Source of the DNA: Bog-756 sp963812525
GTDB taxonomy: Bacteria; Actinomycetota; Acidimicrobiia; Acidimicrobiales; RAAP-2
Assembly: GCA_963812525.1 (NCBI GenBank)
Contig: CAWEVL010000013.1
Location: 1 to 64,000 of the forward strand
Reading direction: 5' to 3'
Length of the DNA: 64,000 nt
Below, piece by piece: positions 26,105 to 35,750 of the stretch. The notes under the pieces are model-generated. The model saw only the letters and a program-made list of their open reading frames with translations, searched no databases and had not been told where the DNA came from. Both the position numbers and the translations under genes were made by a program. How positions within the stretch are numbered: the first letter of the stretch is position 1; the number at the start of each line of letters is the position of its first letter.

Positions 26105-27025
26105 ATGGCCTCACCCCGCGTCGCCCTCGGTCCCCGTCACGCCCGCTTCGCCACCGACGCCATCGCCGAGGGAGGTGGGCTCCTCGTCGACGTCACCGAG
26201 GAGCCCGACGCCCTGGTCTGGCTGGATCCCGCGGAGGTCGAGGGCCTGGCCCGGCAGGTGTCGGCCACCCCCACCCTCCGCTGGGTGCAGCTGCCCTTCG
26301 CCGGGGTGGAGAAGGTGCTGGCCTTCGGGCTGCTCGACCACGACCATCTCTGGACCTGCGCCAAGGGCTCGTACGCCGAGCCGGTGGCCGAGCACGCCCT
26401 GGCCCTGTCCCTGGCCGGCCTGCGCCAGCTGCGCACCCGCATCTCGGCCCGGTCGTGGGGCGAGGCCGCCGGCACCAGCCTCTACGACCAGAAGGTGACC
26501 ATCCTCGGTGGCGGGGGCATCACCACCAAGCTGCTGGAGCAGCTGGCCCCGTTCCGGGTGGAGGCCACCGTCGTCCGGCGGAAGGCCGATCCGGTGCCCG
26601 GGGCGGCCCGGACCGTCCCGGTCGGCGCGTTGGGGGAGGTGCTTCCGGGCGCCTTGGTGGTCTACCTGGCCCTGGCCCTCACCCCCGAGACGACCGGCAT
26701 CATCGGTCCCCGCCAGCTCGAACTCATGGAGGAGACGGCCTGGTTGGTCAACGTGGCCCGGGGCGCCCATGTGGACACCGACGCCCTGGTGGCTGCCTTG
26801 GCGTCGGGCTCGATCGCCGGAGCGGCCCTCGACGTCACCGACCCGGAGCCGCTGCCCGACGGCCATCCGCTCTGGGAGCTGCCCAACTGCATCGTCACGC
26901 CCCACACCGCCGACACCATCGAGATGATCCGCCCCCTGCTGGCCGAGCGGATCCGCACCAATGTGGTGCGGTTCGCCGCCGGCCAGGAGCTGGCCGGGCT
27001 GGTCGACCCCGCCGCCGGCTACTGA
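26105..27025 (+). CDS. D-isomer-specific 2-hydroxyacid dehydrogenase-family protein
   Basis: A 306-residue NAD-dependent dehydrogenase. The Rossmann loop reads VTILGGGGITTKLLEQL (a variant of GxGxxG). It is followed by LVVYLALALTPETTGIIG, AWLVNVARGAHVDTDALV with the catalytic Arg, the Glu region in DVTDPEPLPDGHPLWEL, and the His in CIVTPHTAD. The catalytic Arg/Glu/His positions are therefore all occupied. The N-terminal substrate half is short. ATG 26105 lies 6 nt after TAGTGT (26093-26098), a leaderless signature. The natural 2-hydroxy acid is unknown. Confidence 0.85.
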   Translation: MASPRVALGPRHARFATDAIAEGGGLLVDVTEEPDALVWLDPAEVEGLARQVSATPTLRWVQLPFAGVEKVLAFGLLDHDHLWTCAKGSYAEPVAEHALALSLAGLRQLRTRISARSWGEAAGTSLYDQKVTILGGGGITTKLLEQLAPFRVEATVVRRKADPVPGAARTVPVGALGEVLPGALVVYLALALTPETTGIIGPRQLELMEETAWLVNVARGAHVDTDALVAALASGSIAGAALDVTDPEPLPDGHPLWELPNCIVTPHTADTIEMIRPLLAERIRTNVVRFAAGQELAGLVDPAAGY

Positions 27026-27285
27026 GCGGCGGAACGGCGGCCTCGGGCTCGCCCGACCGGCCCCGACCCGGCCCCGCTCCACCGGGACCTCCCACTCCGC
27101 CCGGCCCTCCGACCGGGTGCCGGGGTCTCCGGTGCAGGTCGCGGCTCCGCCGTGCACCGCGGTGTCACACCCCCGCCTCATGATGCCCTGGACATGGAGA
27201 CCATCACCGGATCCCCCAACCCAGGAGGCTGCACCATGCCGTCCACCCCCGTCCCTGTCTCGCTGTCCCGCGTCCGGTCGCCCTC

Positions 27286-27495
27286 GTGGCGCGGCCACCG
27301 CAGGCGTTCACCATCGACTGTGCCGACTGCACCCACCAGCACACCTCGGTCTGCGAGGACTGCGTGGTCTCGTTCATCGTCGGCCGTCAACCCGAGGACG
27401 CCGTCGTGGTCGACGTCGAGGAGGCCCGGGCCGTGCGACTGCTGGAGCAGGCCGGGCTGGTCCCCGGGGTGCGCCATGCCCGCGATGCCGGCTGA
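27286..27495 (+). CDS. Small CxxC...CxxC protein (zinc-ribbon-like), possibly frameshifted start
   Basis: A 69-residue frame with Cys12-x2-Cys15 and Cys23-x2-Cys26 in FTIDCADCTHQH and TSVCEDCVVSF, then an acidic helical tail. Conserved small actinobacterial proteins have the same paired-Cys layout; they may bind zinc or iron, and the function is unknown. The open frame begins at GTG 27286 with no ribosome binding site. A strong Shine-Dalgarno (AGGAGG, 27222-27227) precedes ATG 27236 in another frame. The real start is probably 27236 with a one-base frame change before 27300, in line with other indels here. QueG begins 60 nt downstream. Confidence 0.55.
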   Translation: MARPPQAFTIDCADCTHQHTSVCEDCVVSFIVGRQPEDAVVVDVEEARAVRLLEQAGLVPGVRHARDAG

Positions 27496-27554
27496 GCGAT
27501 GGCCAGCCGACCCGGGGGACCGACCCGACGCCGGTGCCGTGCCAGCATGGGACC

Positions 27555-28700
27555 GTGTCCCGAGCCGCGGTATCCGAGCCGCTCACGCCAGGTGGGCCCG
27601 ACGAGGGCGCCGAGCTGAGTGAGGCCCTGGCCGCCGTCGGCCGGGCCGCCGGGCTGCACGCCGTCGGGGTCACCACCGCCGACGTCTTCGAGGAGACCCG
27701 CCACCACCTGTTGGAACGCCGGGGCCAGGGACTCCACGGCGACATGCAGTTCACCTACCGGAATCCCGAGCGGTCGACCGATCCGACCCGCATCCTCCCC
27801 GGCGCCCGATCCCTGGTCGTCGGGGCCTGGAGCTACCGGCAGTCGGAGGCCGACCTCCCGCCGACCGAGCGGCGCGGCCGAGGCCGAGCCGACCGGCCGG
27901 ACGGGTGGCCCGCTACGCCCGTGGCGACCACTACACCTCCCTGCGCCGGGCCCTCGCCCGGGTGGCCGCCCACCTGCAGGCGCCTGGGCTGGCGGGCCAC
28001 CGTGGTCTGCGATGACAACGCCCTCGTCGACCGGGCCGCCGCCCACCGGGCCGGGCTGGGGTGGTTCGGGAAGAACTCCCTCCTGCTCCTGCCCGACGCC
28101 GGCTCGTGGTTCGTCCTGGGCTCGGTGGTCACCGACGCCCCGCTCCGCCCCACCCTCCCCGGAGCACCGGCCGCCCACGCCCACGACGGAGGCTGCGGGA
28201 GCTGTTCCCGCTGCCTCACCGCCTGTCCGACCGGCGCCCTGGTGGCCCCCGGGGTCCTCGACGCCCGCCGGTGCCTGGCCTGGCTGGTCCAGGCGCCGGG
28301 CCCCTTCCCCGTCGAGTTCCGAGAGGCCCTGGGTGACCGGATCTACGGGTGCGACGAGTGCCAGCAGGTCTGCCCGGTCAACAAGATGGCGGACCGCCGC
28401 CACCCGCCGCCTCCACCACCGGCCGGGTCCGCGGCCGCGGTCGACCTGCTCACCGTCCTCGAGGCCACCGACGAGCAGCTGCTGGCCGACCACGGGCGGT
28501 GGTACATCCCGCAGCGGGACCCCAGGTACCTGCGACGCAACGCCCTGGTGGCCCTGGGAAACATCGGCGACGGCAGCCACCCCGGCACCGAACGGGCCCT
28601 CCGACGCTGGCTGTCGGCGGCGGACCCCCTCCTGGTCGAGCACGCGGCATGGGCGGCCCAACGCCTGGGCCGGGACGACCTGGTCGCCCGCCACCCGTGA
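27555..28700 (+). CDS. queG: Epoxyqueuosine reductase, with two compensating frame changes
   Basis: A 381-codon gene for the cobalamin- and iron-sulfur-dependent enzyme that makes queuosine in tRNA wobble positions. It keeps VGVTTADVFEE and HGDMQFTYRNPE near the start, HRAGLGWFGKNSLLLLP, and two ferredoxin-like clusters, CGSCSRCLTACPTGAL and CDECQQVCPVNK, plus the C-terminal HEAT-like stretch. About 30 codons (roughly 27890-27987) are in the wrong frame: the other frame reads GRVARYARGDHYTSLRRALA, the expected sequence. A -1 change near 27860-27900 and an extra G at 27986-27988 cancel out, so the ORF is open throughout. GTG start at 27555; the stop overlaps the next GTG start. Confidence 0.88.
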   Translation: MSRAAVSEPLTPGGPDEGAELSEALAAVGRAAGLHAVGVTTADVFEETRHHLLERRGQGLHGDMQFTYRNPERSTDPTRILPGARSLVVGAWSYRQSEADLPPTERRGRGRADRPDGWPATPVATTTPPCAGPSPGWPPTCRRLGWRATVVCDDNALVDRAAAHRAGLGWFGKNSLLLLPDAGSWFVLGSVVTDAPLRPTLPGAPAAHAHDGGCGSCSRCLTACPTGALVAPGVLDARRCLAWLVQAPGPFPVEFREALGDRIYGCDECQQVCPVNKMADRRHPPPPPPAGSAAAVDLLTVLEATDEQLLADHGRWYIPQRDPRYLRRNALVALGNIGDGSHPGTERALRRWLSAADPLLVEHAAWAAQRLGRDDLVARHP

Positions 28701-29840
28701 CCCACCTGCTGGTCACCAACGACTTCCCTCCCAAGGTGGGGGGCATCCAGGCCTACCTGTGGGAACTCTGGTCCCGGATGGATCCCGACTCCTACGTGGT
28801 CCTCACCGCCAGCTCCCACCGCGACGCCGCCGCCTTCGACCGCGCCCAGGCCGAGCGGGGCATCCGCATCGAGCGGGTCCCCGGCGCCGTGCTGGCCCCC
28901 ACGCCTCGCCTGGCCCGGCGGATCCGGGAGACGGCGTGCCGGGTCGGCGCCCGCCTGGTGGTGGTGGACCCGGTCTTCCCCCTCGGCGCTGCTCGGTCCC
29001 CGGCTCGACCTGCCCTACGCCGTGCTCCTGCACGGGGCCGAGGTGGCTGTCCCGGGCCGGCTCCCGGCCAGCCGGCAGCTGGTGGGTCACGTGATCCGCC
29101 ACAGCGTGCTGGCCATCTCGGCCGGGGGTTACCCGGCTGCCGAGGCGGCCCGTGCCCTCCGCCGGGGGGGCATGCCGCCGGTGGTCGAGATCCCCCCCGG
29201 GGTCGACCTCCGCCGGTTCCGCCCGCTGACCCCGGTCGAGCGGGCCGAGGCCCGGGCCGACCTCGGACTGCCGGCCGACGGGCCGTTGGTGGTCAGCGTC
29301 AGCCGCCTGGTGCCCCGCAAGGGGATGGACGTCCTGATCGACGCCGCCGTCAGGCTCCGGGCCGATCGACCCGACCTCACCGTGGCCATCGCCGGACGGG
29401 GCCGGGACTCGGACCGTCTGGCCGGCCGGATCGCCGAGTACTCGGCCCCGGTGCGCCTCCTCGGTGGCGTGTCCGACTCCGACCTGCCCCGACTGGTGGG
29501 CGCCGCCGACGTCTTCGCCATGGTGTGCCGCAACCGGTGGCTGGGCCTGGAACAGGAGGGGTTCGGCATCGTCTTCCTCGAGGCCGCCGCGGCCGGGGTG
29601 CCCCAGGTGGCCGGCCGGTCCGGTGGCGCCGGTGAGGCCGTCGAGTCCGGGATCACCGGGACGGTGGTCCGCCGGTCCACCGATGTGGGTGCGGTGACCC
29701 GGGCCATCGACGACCTCCTGGCCGATCCGGACCTCCGGGCGCGGATGGGTGCGGCATCCCGGCGGCGGGCCGAGGCATCCTTCGACTATGACAAACTCGC
29801 CCCTAGGCTGGCCGCGTCGCTCGCCGACGTGGAAGGCTGA
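28697..29840 (+). CDS. GT4-family glycosyltransferase (PimB-like), frameshifted
   Basis: A retaining glycosyltransferase of about 380 residues when repaired. GTG 28697 overlaps the queG stop. The first frame gives THLLVTNDFPPKVGGIQAYL, a classic GT4 N-terminus, and runs to VVVDPVFPLGA. Near 28985-28996 the frame changes (one base too many), and the second frame continues LLGPRLDLPYAVLLHGAEV, IPPGVDLRRFRP, VVSVSRLVPRKGMDVLI and LEQEGFGIVFLEAAAAGVP, the donor-binding E-x7-E region. The order and motifs resemble mannosyltransferases such as PimB' of phosphatidylinositol mannoside synthesis; that assignment is tentative. Confidence 0.8.
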
Positions 29841-29895
29841 GGGACCCGCCCGGCCACGGGTCAGGCCGGCAGACCGAGGAAGAGGAGGGCTGATC

Positions 29896-30339
29896 GTGGC
29901 GGAACAAGCCACCGAACGAATGGTGGTGTCGGCCCCACCGGCACGCTGTTTCGAGGTCAGCTCCGATATCGAGGCCTATCCCCAGTGGGCGGCCGACATC
30001 AAAGACGTGACCATCGAGTCCCGCGACGACCAGGGACGTCCCGAGCTGGTCACCTTCCGGGCCGCGGCCTTCGGGCGGAGCACCAGCTACACCCTGGCCT
30101 ACGACTACAGCGAGGCTCCCGGGACGTTGTCGTGGGTGCAGACCCGGGGGGACATCACCTCCAAGCTGGACGGCCAGTACGTCTTCGCCCCGAGCGACGA
30201 CGGACGCACCGAGGTCACCTACCATCTCGAGGTGGAGATGAAGGTCCCGCTGCCCGGGTTCATCAAGATGCGGGCCCAGAGCCGGATCATGTCGATCGCC
30301 CTTCGGGAGTTGAAGGCCCGGGTCGAGTCGACGGCATGA
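29896..30339 (+). CDS. SRPBCC (polyketide cyclase/START-like) family protein
   Basis: A 147-residue protein with the helix-grip fold pattern: MVVSAPPARCFEVSSDIEAY, PQWAADIKDVTIES, then alternating strands and a long C-terminal helix (MRAQSRIMSIALRELKARV). Such proteins bind hydrophobic ligands or act as cyclase/aromatase-like enzymes; in actinobacteria many are uncharacterised. GTG 29896 follows GAGGAGGG by about 6 nt. It may be co-transcribed with the glycosyltransferase 55 bp upstream. Confidence 0.8.
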   Translation: MAEQATERMVVSAPPARCFEVSSDIEAYPQWAADIKDVTIESRDDQGRPELVTFRAAAFGRSTSYTLAYDYSEAPGTLSWVQTRGDITSKLDGQYVFAPSDDGRTEVTYHLEVEMKVPLPGFIKMRAQSRIMSIALRELKARVESTA

Positions 30340-30453
30340 CCGGCGGCTGGCCGGCGGCGTGGCCGGAACCGGGCCTGCAGGCACCGACCGACACCGTGTG
30401 GTCCGCCGGCCCTGTCGCCCCACCCCCGGAGGCAGGAGGGGGCGGCCCTCCCC

Positions 30454-31155
30454 GTGCGGGTAGGGGTCACCGTCCCCCAGTTCCGGGAGGAGGCCGACTC
30501 CGCCCTGGGAGCCGCCCGCCGGGCCGAGGACCTGGGCATCGACGGGATCTTCTGCTTCGACCACCTCTGGCCCATGGGGCAGCCGGGACGGCCGGCCCTC
30601 TCCTCGGGCCCGCTGCTCGGCGCCCTGGTCGCGTCGACCTCCACCATCGCCGTCGGGACCTTGGTGGCCAGGATCGGCCTCCTGCCCGACGACGTGCTGG
30701 TGGCCGTGCTGTCGAGCCTGGCCTCGTTGAGCGACGGCCGTCTCATCGCCGGGATCGGTACCGGGGACCACCTCAGCCGGGCGGAGAACGAGGCCTACGG
30801 CATCCCCTTCGAGCCCGCCTCGGAGCGCCGGGCCCGGCTGGCCTCGGTGGCCGCCGCCGCCCGCGACCGGGGTATCCCCGTGTGGATCGGCGGTGGCCTG
30901 CCCAAGACCGTGGCCCTGGCCCGCACCCTGTCGGTGGCGGTCAACCTGTGGGAGGGGGAGGCGCGGCAGGTGGCCGAGCTCACGGCCACCGACCTCGAGG
31001 TGACCTGGGGCGGGCCGGTGGGGGACACCGTCGAGGTGGCCACCGCCCGGCTCCGGGAGGTGGCCGAGGCCGGGGCCACCTGGGCCGTGTGCGCCTGGCC
31101 CGACTCCCTCGAGGTGGTGGCCGAGGCGGCTGAGGCGGTCCGGGCCCTCGACTGA
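30454..31155 (+). CDS. LLM-class (luciferase-like) flavin/F420-dependent oxidoreductase
   Basis: A 233-residue TIM-barrel protein. It shows MRVGVTVPQFREEADSALGA, RRAEDLGIDGIFCFDHLWP, then VGTLVARIGLLPDDVLVAVL and GRLIAGIGTGDHLSRAENEA, the family's cofactor-binding segments. It is shorter than typical members (about 280-340 residues), mostly in the insertion regions, and is perhaps F420-dependent. GTG 30454 has an AGGAGGGGGC stretch about 12 nt upstream. The gene reads with its neighbours but no pathway is evident. Confidence 0.8.
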   Translation: MRVGVTVPQFREEADSALGAARRAEDLGIDGIFCFDHLWPMGQPGRPALSSGPLLGALVASTSTIAVGTLVARIGLLPDDVLVAVLSSLASLSDGRLIAGIGTGDHLSRAENEAYGIPFEPASERRARLASVAAAARDRGIPVWIGGGLPKTVALARTLSVAVNLWEGEARQVAELTATDLEVTWGGPVGDTVEVATARLREVAEAGATWAVCAWPDSLEVVAEAAEAVRALD

Positions 31156-31208
31156 GGGACGGGGCCGGGGTGTCCGGGCCGGCCGGGGACCGGCAGTAAC
31201 CTTGGCCG

Positions 31209-32412
31209 ATGGAGTTCCGCCGGATCAACAGCCTCCCGCCGTATGTGTTCGCCACCATCAACGAACTGCGGGACGCCGGCCGCAAACACGGCCGTGATGT
31301 CATCGACATGGGATTCGGCAATCCCGACCTGCCCTCGCCCGACGTGGCCGTCGAGAAGCTGGCCGAGGCCGGTCGCAACCCGCGCAACCACCGCTATTCG
31401 GCCAGCCGGGGCATCCCCAAGATCCGCCAGGCCATCACCGACCTCTATCTGCGCAAGTTCGAGGTGGAGCTGGACCCCGACACCGAGGTGGTGACCACCA
31501 TCGGTGCCAAGGAGGGGCTCTCCCATCTGATGTGGGTCCTGGTCGGCCCCGGCGACACCGCCCTGGTGCCGTCGCCGTCCTACCCCATCCACATCTACGC
31601 CCCGCTGTTCGCCGGCGCCGACGTGCGCCACGTCCGACTGGACGCCCCCGGTGCCGAGACCGGCGGCAGCCCGGGCGAGGCGTTCTTCGACAATCTCATG
31701 GAGGCGTGGGAGTCGGCCTGGCCGAAGCCCCGGGTGGTGGTGCTGTCCTTTCCCCACAACCCGACCACCGAGTGCGTCGACCTGGCCTGGATGACCCGGT
31801 TGGTGGAGTTCGCCAGCGAGCACGAGATCGTCCTGGTCCACGACTTCGCCTACGCCGACATCGCCTTCGACGGGTACACGCCCGCCCTCCATTCTGCAGG
31901 TGCCCGGGGCCAAGGACGTGGCCGTGGAGCTGTACACCCTGACCAAGTCGTTCTCCATGGCCGGTTGGCGGGTGGGCTTCCTGGTGGGCAACGCCGCCAT
32001 CGTCCAGGCCCTGACCAAGCTCAAGAGCTACCTCGACTACGGGACGTTCCAGCCCATCCAGATCGCCGCCATCGTGGCCATGAACGAGGCCCCCGACTAT
32101 CCCAAGGTCATCAACGAGACGTACCAGGCCCGCCGGGACGCCCTCTGCGACGGGCTCAACCGGATCGGCTGGGCGATCACCCCGCCCCGGGGAACCATGT
32201 TCGTGTGGGCCCCGATCCCCGAGCCCTACCGGGAGATGGGCTCGCTGGAGTTCTCCAAGTTCCTGGTCACCGAGGCCGACGTGGCCACCTCGCCGGGCGT
32301 GGGCTTCGGGCCCGGTGGGGACGACCACGTGCGGTTCGCCCTCATCGAGAACGAACAGCGCATCGGCCAGGGCGTCCGCAGCCTGCGCAAGTCGCTCACC
32401 CGGCTGCGCTGA
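31209..32412 (+). CDS. Class I/II PLP-dependent aminotransferase (AlaC-like), frameshifted
   Basis: About 400 residues when repaired. The first frame from ATG 31209 gives FRRINSLPPYVFATINELRD, VIDMGFGNPDLPSPDV, TTIGAKEGLSHLMWVL and VLSFPHNPTTECVDLAW, with the Asp/Tyr pair in VHDFAYADIAFDGY. At 31879-31884 one extra C in a CCC run shifts the frame. The second frame continues SILQVPGAKDVAVELYTLTK with the Schiff-base Lys in LTKSFSMAGWRVGFL, then the conserved Arg near the end. It resembles glutamate-pyruvate transaminases. TAACCT (31197-31202) ends 6 nt before the ATG, a leaderless signature. It ends 5 bp from the convergent SMP-30 gene's repaired stop. Confidence 0.85.
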
Positions 32413-32416
32413 GCCG

Positions 32417-33297
32417 TCAGGGATAGCCCGGCCCCGCCCACGTCGACCCGGGCCTGCTCGATCCGACCCGACCGGGTCACGCTCACCACCGACTCGGTGC
32501 TGGTCGGCGCGGTGACCAGGTACAGGGTGCGCCGGTCGTCGCCGCCCAACATGCAGGCGAAGCAGGGCTGCGAGGTGGCCACCCGGCTCGACGATCTCGC
32601 CGCCCTCGGCCACCAGGAGGCACTCCGAGGTGATGGCGTTGGCCACCCACACCCGGCCCTCGGCGTCGAGACAGATCCCGTCGGGTGCGAACCAGGGGAG
32701 GGCCGCCCACTCCCGACGCCCGCTGAGCGAACCGTCGTCGCCGACGTCGAAGGCGGTGAGCCGGCCGCCCAGGGTCTCGGCCACGATGAGGGTCCGTCCG
32801 TCCGGGGTGATCACCGTCCCGTTGGGGAAGCGGAGTTCGCCGGCCGCCCGATGGACGGAACCGTCGGGGTCGACGCGGATGAGCGACGAGGTGGGCGGCC
32901 CGGGGGGCTCCACCAGGGCCGCCTGGCCGCGCTCCTCCACGAACCCGTCGAGATCGAACCCGAAGTTGCCCACGAAGGCCCGTCCGGCGCCGTCGACCAC
33001 CATGTCGTTGCCGTGGAAGGTGGCCAGCGGATTGAGGTCGCCGTGCTCGACCAGCCGGCCGTCGGCCTCGAGGCGGAGCACGGTGCGGGGCTTGCGCGAC
33101 ACCACCAGCAGCCGGCCGTCGGGCAGCCATCCCAGCCCGGCCGGCTCCCCGGGGACCTCCAGCTCCACCCGGACGTCGCCGTCGGCGCCGGCCGAGGCCA
33201 CCGTGCCCGCGTAGAAGTCGGCGAACCACAGGCGGCCCAGGTGCCAGCGGGGGCACTCGCCGAACCGGAGACCGTCGACGAACGGCCGGGCCGTCAC
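32417..33297 (-). CDS. SMP-30/gluconolactonase-family protein, C-terminal frameshifts
   Basis: A six-bladed propeller lactonase-like protein of about 290 residues. From GTG 33297: FGECPRWHLGRLWFADFYAG (metal Glu), ATFHGNDMVVDGAGRAFVGN, FPNGTVITPDGRTLIVAET and WFAPDGICLDAEGRVWVAN with the metal Asn/Asp positions. Near 32581-32587 an extra base breaks the frame; the correct frame reads VATSQPCFACMLGGDDRRTL and continues to GRIEQARVDVGGAG. A second extra base in the GGG run at about 32427-32429 hides the natural stop at 32417-32419 (ending GYP). Third gene of a minus-strand operon after the TetR gene. Confidence 0.8.
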
Positions 33298-33309
33298 CGG
33301 CGGGCCCGG

Positions 33310-33925
33310 TCACGCGATCCGCCGGGCGGCGGCCGGACCGCGTGGCCAGGTAGCCCTGCCGGCAGAAGGCGATGGCGGCGTCGGCCACCGTGTCGGCGTC
33401 CTGTCCCTGGCCCAGGACCAGCTCCCGGGCCAGGTGGGCGGTGACCCCGAGGATGGCCATGGTCAGGACCTCGGGGTCCTCACCCCGGAGCAGTCCGGCG
33501 GTGATCCCGGCGCTCACGTGGGGGAGGGCGTCGGCCACCGTCTGGTCGTCCCCGCGGCGGACGATGGGGGCGAAGCGCTCCTCGGTCCGGGCCAACTCCA
33601 TCAGGGCGTAGAGGTGGCGGTGCTCGGACAGCCAGCGCAGCGAAGCCCGGATGCCCCACTCGATGCGCCGGGCCGGGTCCGGCTCACCGGCGATGGCGTC
33701 GCGCTGGGCCAGGCGCATGGAGTGGAGGGCGTCGACCAGGATCTCGCCCAAGAGCTCGTCCTTGGAGTCGAAGTACCAGTAGAAGACGCCCTTCCCGACC
33801 CCCATGCCGTCCACGATGCTGGTGACCGAGGTGGCGTGGTAGCCCTCGGTGGCGAAGCGGCGGGCGGCCACGTCCATCAGTTCCTGGCGACGCCGTGCGC
33901 CCTTGGGTGTGAGGCGGCGGGCCAT
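33310..33925 (-). CDS. TetR-family transcriptional regulator
   Basis: About 205 residues. The N-terminal helix-turn-helix reads RRQELMDVAARRFATEGYHA, TSVTSIVDGMGVGKGVFYWYFDSKDELLGEI, a textbook TetR domain; the helical ligand domain follows (RIEWGIRASLRWLSEHRHLY). The annotated frame runs on without stop into sequence that is only the antisense of the next gene; the natural stop in the neighbouring frame is at 33310-33312, so one base appears to be in excess near 33313-33335. ATG at 33925. It lies between a decarboxylase-like and a lactonase-like gene on the same strand with 12-13 bp gaps and probably controls them. Confidence 0.82.
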
Positions 33926-33938
33926 GGCGCCTCCAACG

Positions 33939-34817
33939 CTAGGGGGCGGGACGGAGCGGGGTCAACGGGCGCGCCGGAGGCCGGGCCGTGACGGTCTCGG
34001 CACCGCCGAAGGAGGCCCGCATCCGGGCGGCCGACGAGGAGAACAGGGCCCGCCTGGGCAGCCCGAGCGATCGGAGCTCGTCGGCCATGGGATGGTCGCC
34101 GAGGACCAGGGAGGCCCCGCCCACCCGTCCGGTCGTCCCCTCCGACGACGTGGTCCACCGGGTCCGGCGGAGGACGCCGTCGGCGAACGAGTAGCTCGGC
34201 GGGGCCTGGGACGGGCAGGCGCAGCCGGCCCCCGGCCGCCACCGTCAGGGTCAGGACGTGGACCCCGTCGTCGACCAGGCGCACGGTGGTGCCGGTCCCG
34301 GCGGCAACTCCGGCCGCCCCCGGCCGCGCCGGCCGGCTCGTCGATGTCGATGGTCGTCACCCACTTCGGGAAGCCCCAGATGTCCCGGCCGGCGGCACAG
34401 GTGAACTCCTGGTCCACCGGGAGCCGGTGGATGTAGGCCCCGATGGCCCCGGAGAAGAATTCCCGAGCCCGCCGGCCGGCCGAGGCCAGCGGCGGGGCGT
34501 CGTGCGGCCGGACCACGAAGCTCACCGCCACCTCGTGGTAGGGGTCGAGGTCGGTGTCGTCGTACCGGCACACGGCCAGGGCCATCAGGGCCCTCCCGGG
34601 GACCGGTCCGGTCACCTCGAGACCGGTGGGCCCGACGATCCGTTGGGCGGCGGCCGCCGGCACCAGGTACTGGACGCCCCACTGGGCGGCCCGGCGCACC
34701 TCCACCGGCAACCGGATGGTGCGTCCCAGCACGGTCCACGACGGTGCCGCGGTCAGCCCCCTGGTCGGGGCGGGTTTCGGGGGTCGGGACGATGGAGTCG
34801 GCGGTCGTGGCGGCCAT
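33939..34817 (-). pseudogene. Acetoacetate decarboxylase (ADC)-family gene with three frame changes
   Basis: Reading across three frames gives an ADC-like protein of about 290 residues. From ATG 34817 (MAATTADSIVPTPETRPDQG) an extra base in the CCCCC run 34757-34761 must be removed. The main frame then has RRAAQWGVQYLVPAAAA, YDDTDLDPYHEVAVSFVVRP, GAYIHRLPVDQEFTCAAG and IWGFPKWVTTIDID, the ADC core. Further extra bases near 34312-34321 and 34205-34206 lead to VRLVDDGVHVLTLTV and then SYSFADGVLRRTRW and LRSLGLPRRALFSSS, ending at 33939. First gene of the ADC-TetR-SMP-30 set. If the indels are sequence errors, it is intact. Confidence 0.7.
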
Positions 34818-34854
34818 GGGGTGCAGTACACCACACGTGGCGGTACCGTGGCTC

Positions 34855-35601
34855 GTGGCCTACTGGATCCTGAAGGTGGTGCTGAGCCCGATCCTCTTCC
34901 TGCTGTGGCGGGTCCGGATCGAGGGGCGGGAGCACATCCCGGTGCACGGCCCGGCGGTGCTGGCCGCCAACCACCAGTCGTTCTGCGACTCCTTCTTCCT
35001 GCCCCTGGTGCTCCGGCGTCGGGTGACCTACGTGGCCAAGGCCGAGTACTTCGACAGCTGGAAGACGGCGTGGTTCTTCCGGGCCGCCGGGCAGATCCCC
35101 ATGAACCGAAGCGGGGGGGACGCCTCCCAGCGGGCCCTCGACACGGCCACCGCGGTGCTCGACCACGGCCACCTGCTGGGCATCTACCCGGAGGGGACCC
35201 GGGCCCCCGACCCCCGGCTGCACAAGGGCCACACCGGGGTGGCCCGGTTGTCCCTGCGGTGCGACGTACCGGTCATCCCGGTGGGGATCGTGGGCACCCG
35301 GGCCGTGCAACCGCCGGGGAGCAACATCATGCGACCGTTCCATGCCGTGACCATTCGGTTCGGGCCACCGGTGGCCTACCTGCATGCCGGGCAGACCGTC
35401 ACCACCGGCCGGTGCGGCGAGTCCGGCGGCCCCGGCCGGGGGTCGCGGCCGGTCGGGGACCTCGACCAGCGGGAGCTGCGCTGCCTCACCGACGCGCTCA
35501 TGCAGGAGATCGCCCGGCTGTCCGGCCAGGAGTACGTGGACCGCTATGCCAGTCGGGCCAAGGCCGGCGGGGCCGAGGCCGCCGGGGCCAAGGCCGGCTG
35601 A
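34855..35601 (+). CDS. 1-acyl-sn-glycerol-3-phosphate acyltransferase (PlsC-like)
   Basis: A 248-residue membrane-associated acyltransferase of phospholipid synthesis. The start is hydrophobic (VVLSPILFLLWRVRI). The catalytic HX4D is His40-x4-Asp45 in NHQSFCDS; AAGQIPMNR and IYPEGTRAPD (residues 110-119) bind the acceptor phosphate; VPVIPVGIVGT is the fourth block. GTG 34855 follows TACCGT by 5 nt (leaderless); the longer frame upstream overlaps the divergent ADC start and encodes no plausible sequence. The tail is Ala/Gly/Lys-rich. Confidence 0.88.
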   Translation: MAYWILKVVLSPILFLLWRVRIEGREHIPVHGPAVLAANHQSFCDSFFLPLVLRRRVTYVAKAEYFDSWKTAWFFRAAGQIPMNRSGGDASQRALDTATAVLDHGHLLGIYPEGTRAPDPRLHKGHTGVARLSLRCDVPVIPVGIVGTRAVQPPGSNIMRPFHAVTIRFGPPVAYLHAGQTVTTGRCGESGGPGRGSRPVGDLDQRELRCLTDALMQEIARLSGQEYVDRYASRAKAGGAEAAGAKAG

Positions 35602-35750
35602 GCCGTCGGTTCCGGTCGGGGCAGCCGGACCGGTGGCCGCCCCCGTGCGGCGGGCCGGGGTATCGGTCGTCCGGATGACGGGGATCAGTCCGCACGATGT
35701 CGTAACCGGCCGGAAACAGCCTGTACACAGTGGCGGCCTAGCCTGAGGGG

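Noticed and set aside
32483..33309. TetR protein extended to 480 residues
   Set aside because: The extension is only the wrong-frame reading of the SMP-30 gene; the natural stop lies in the neighbouring frame at 33310-33312.
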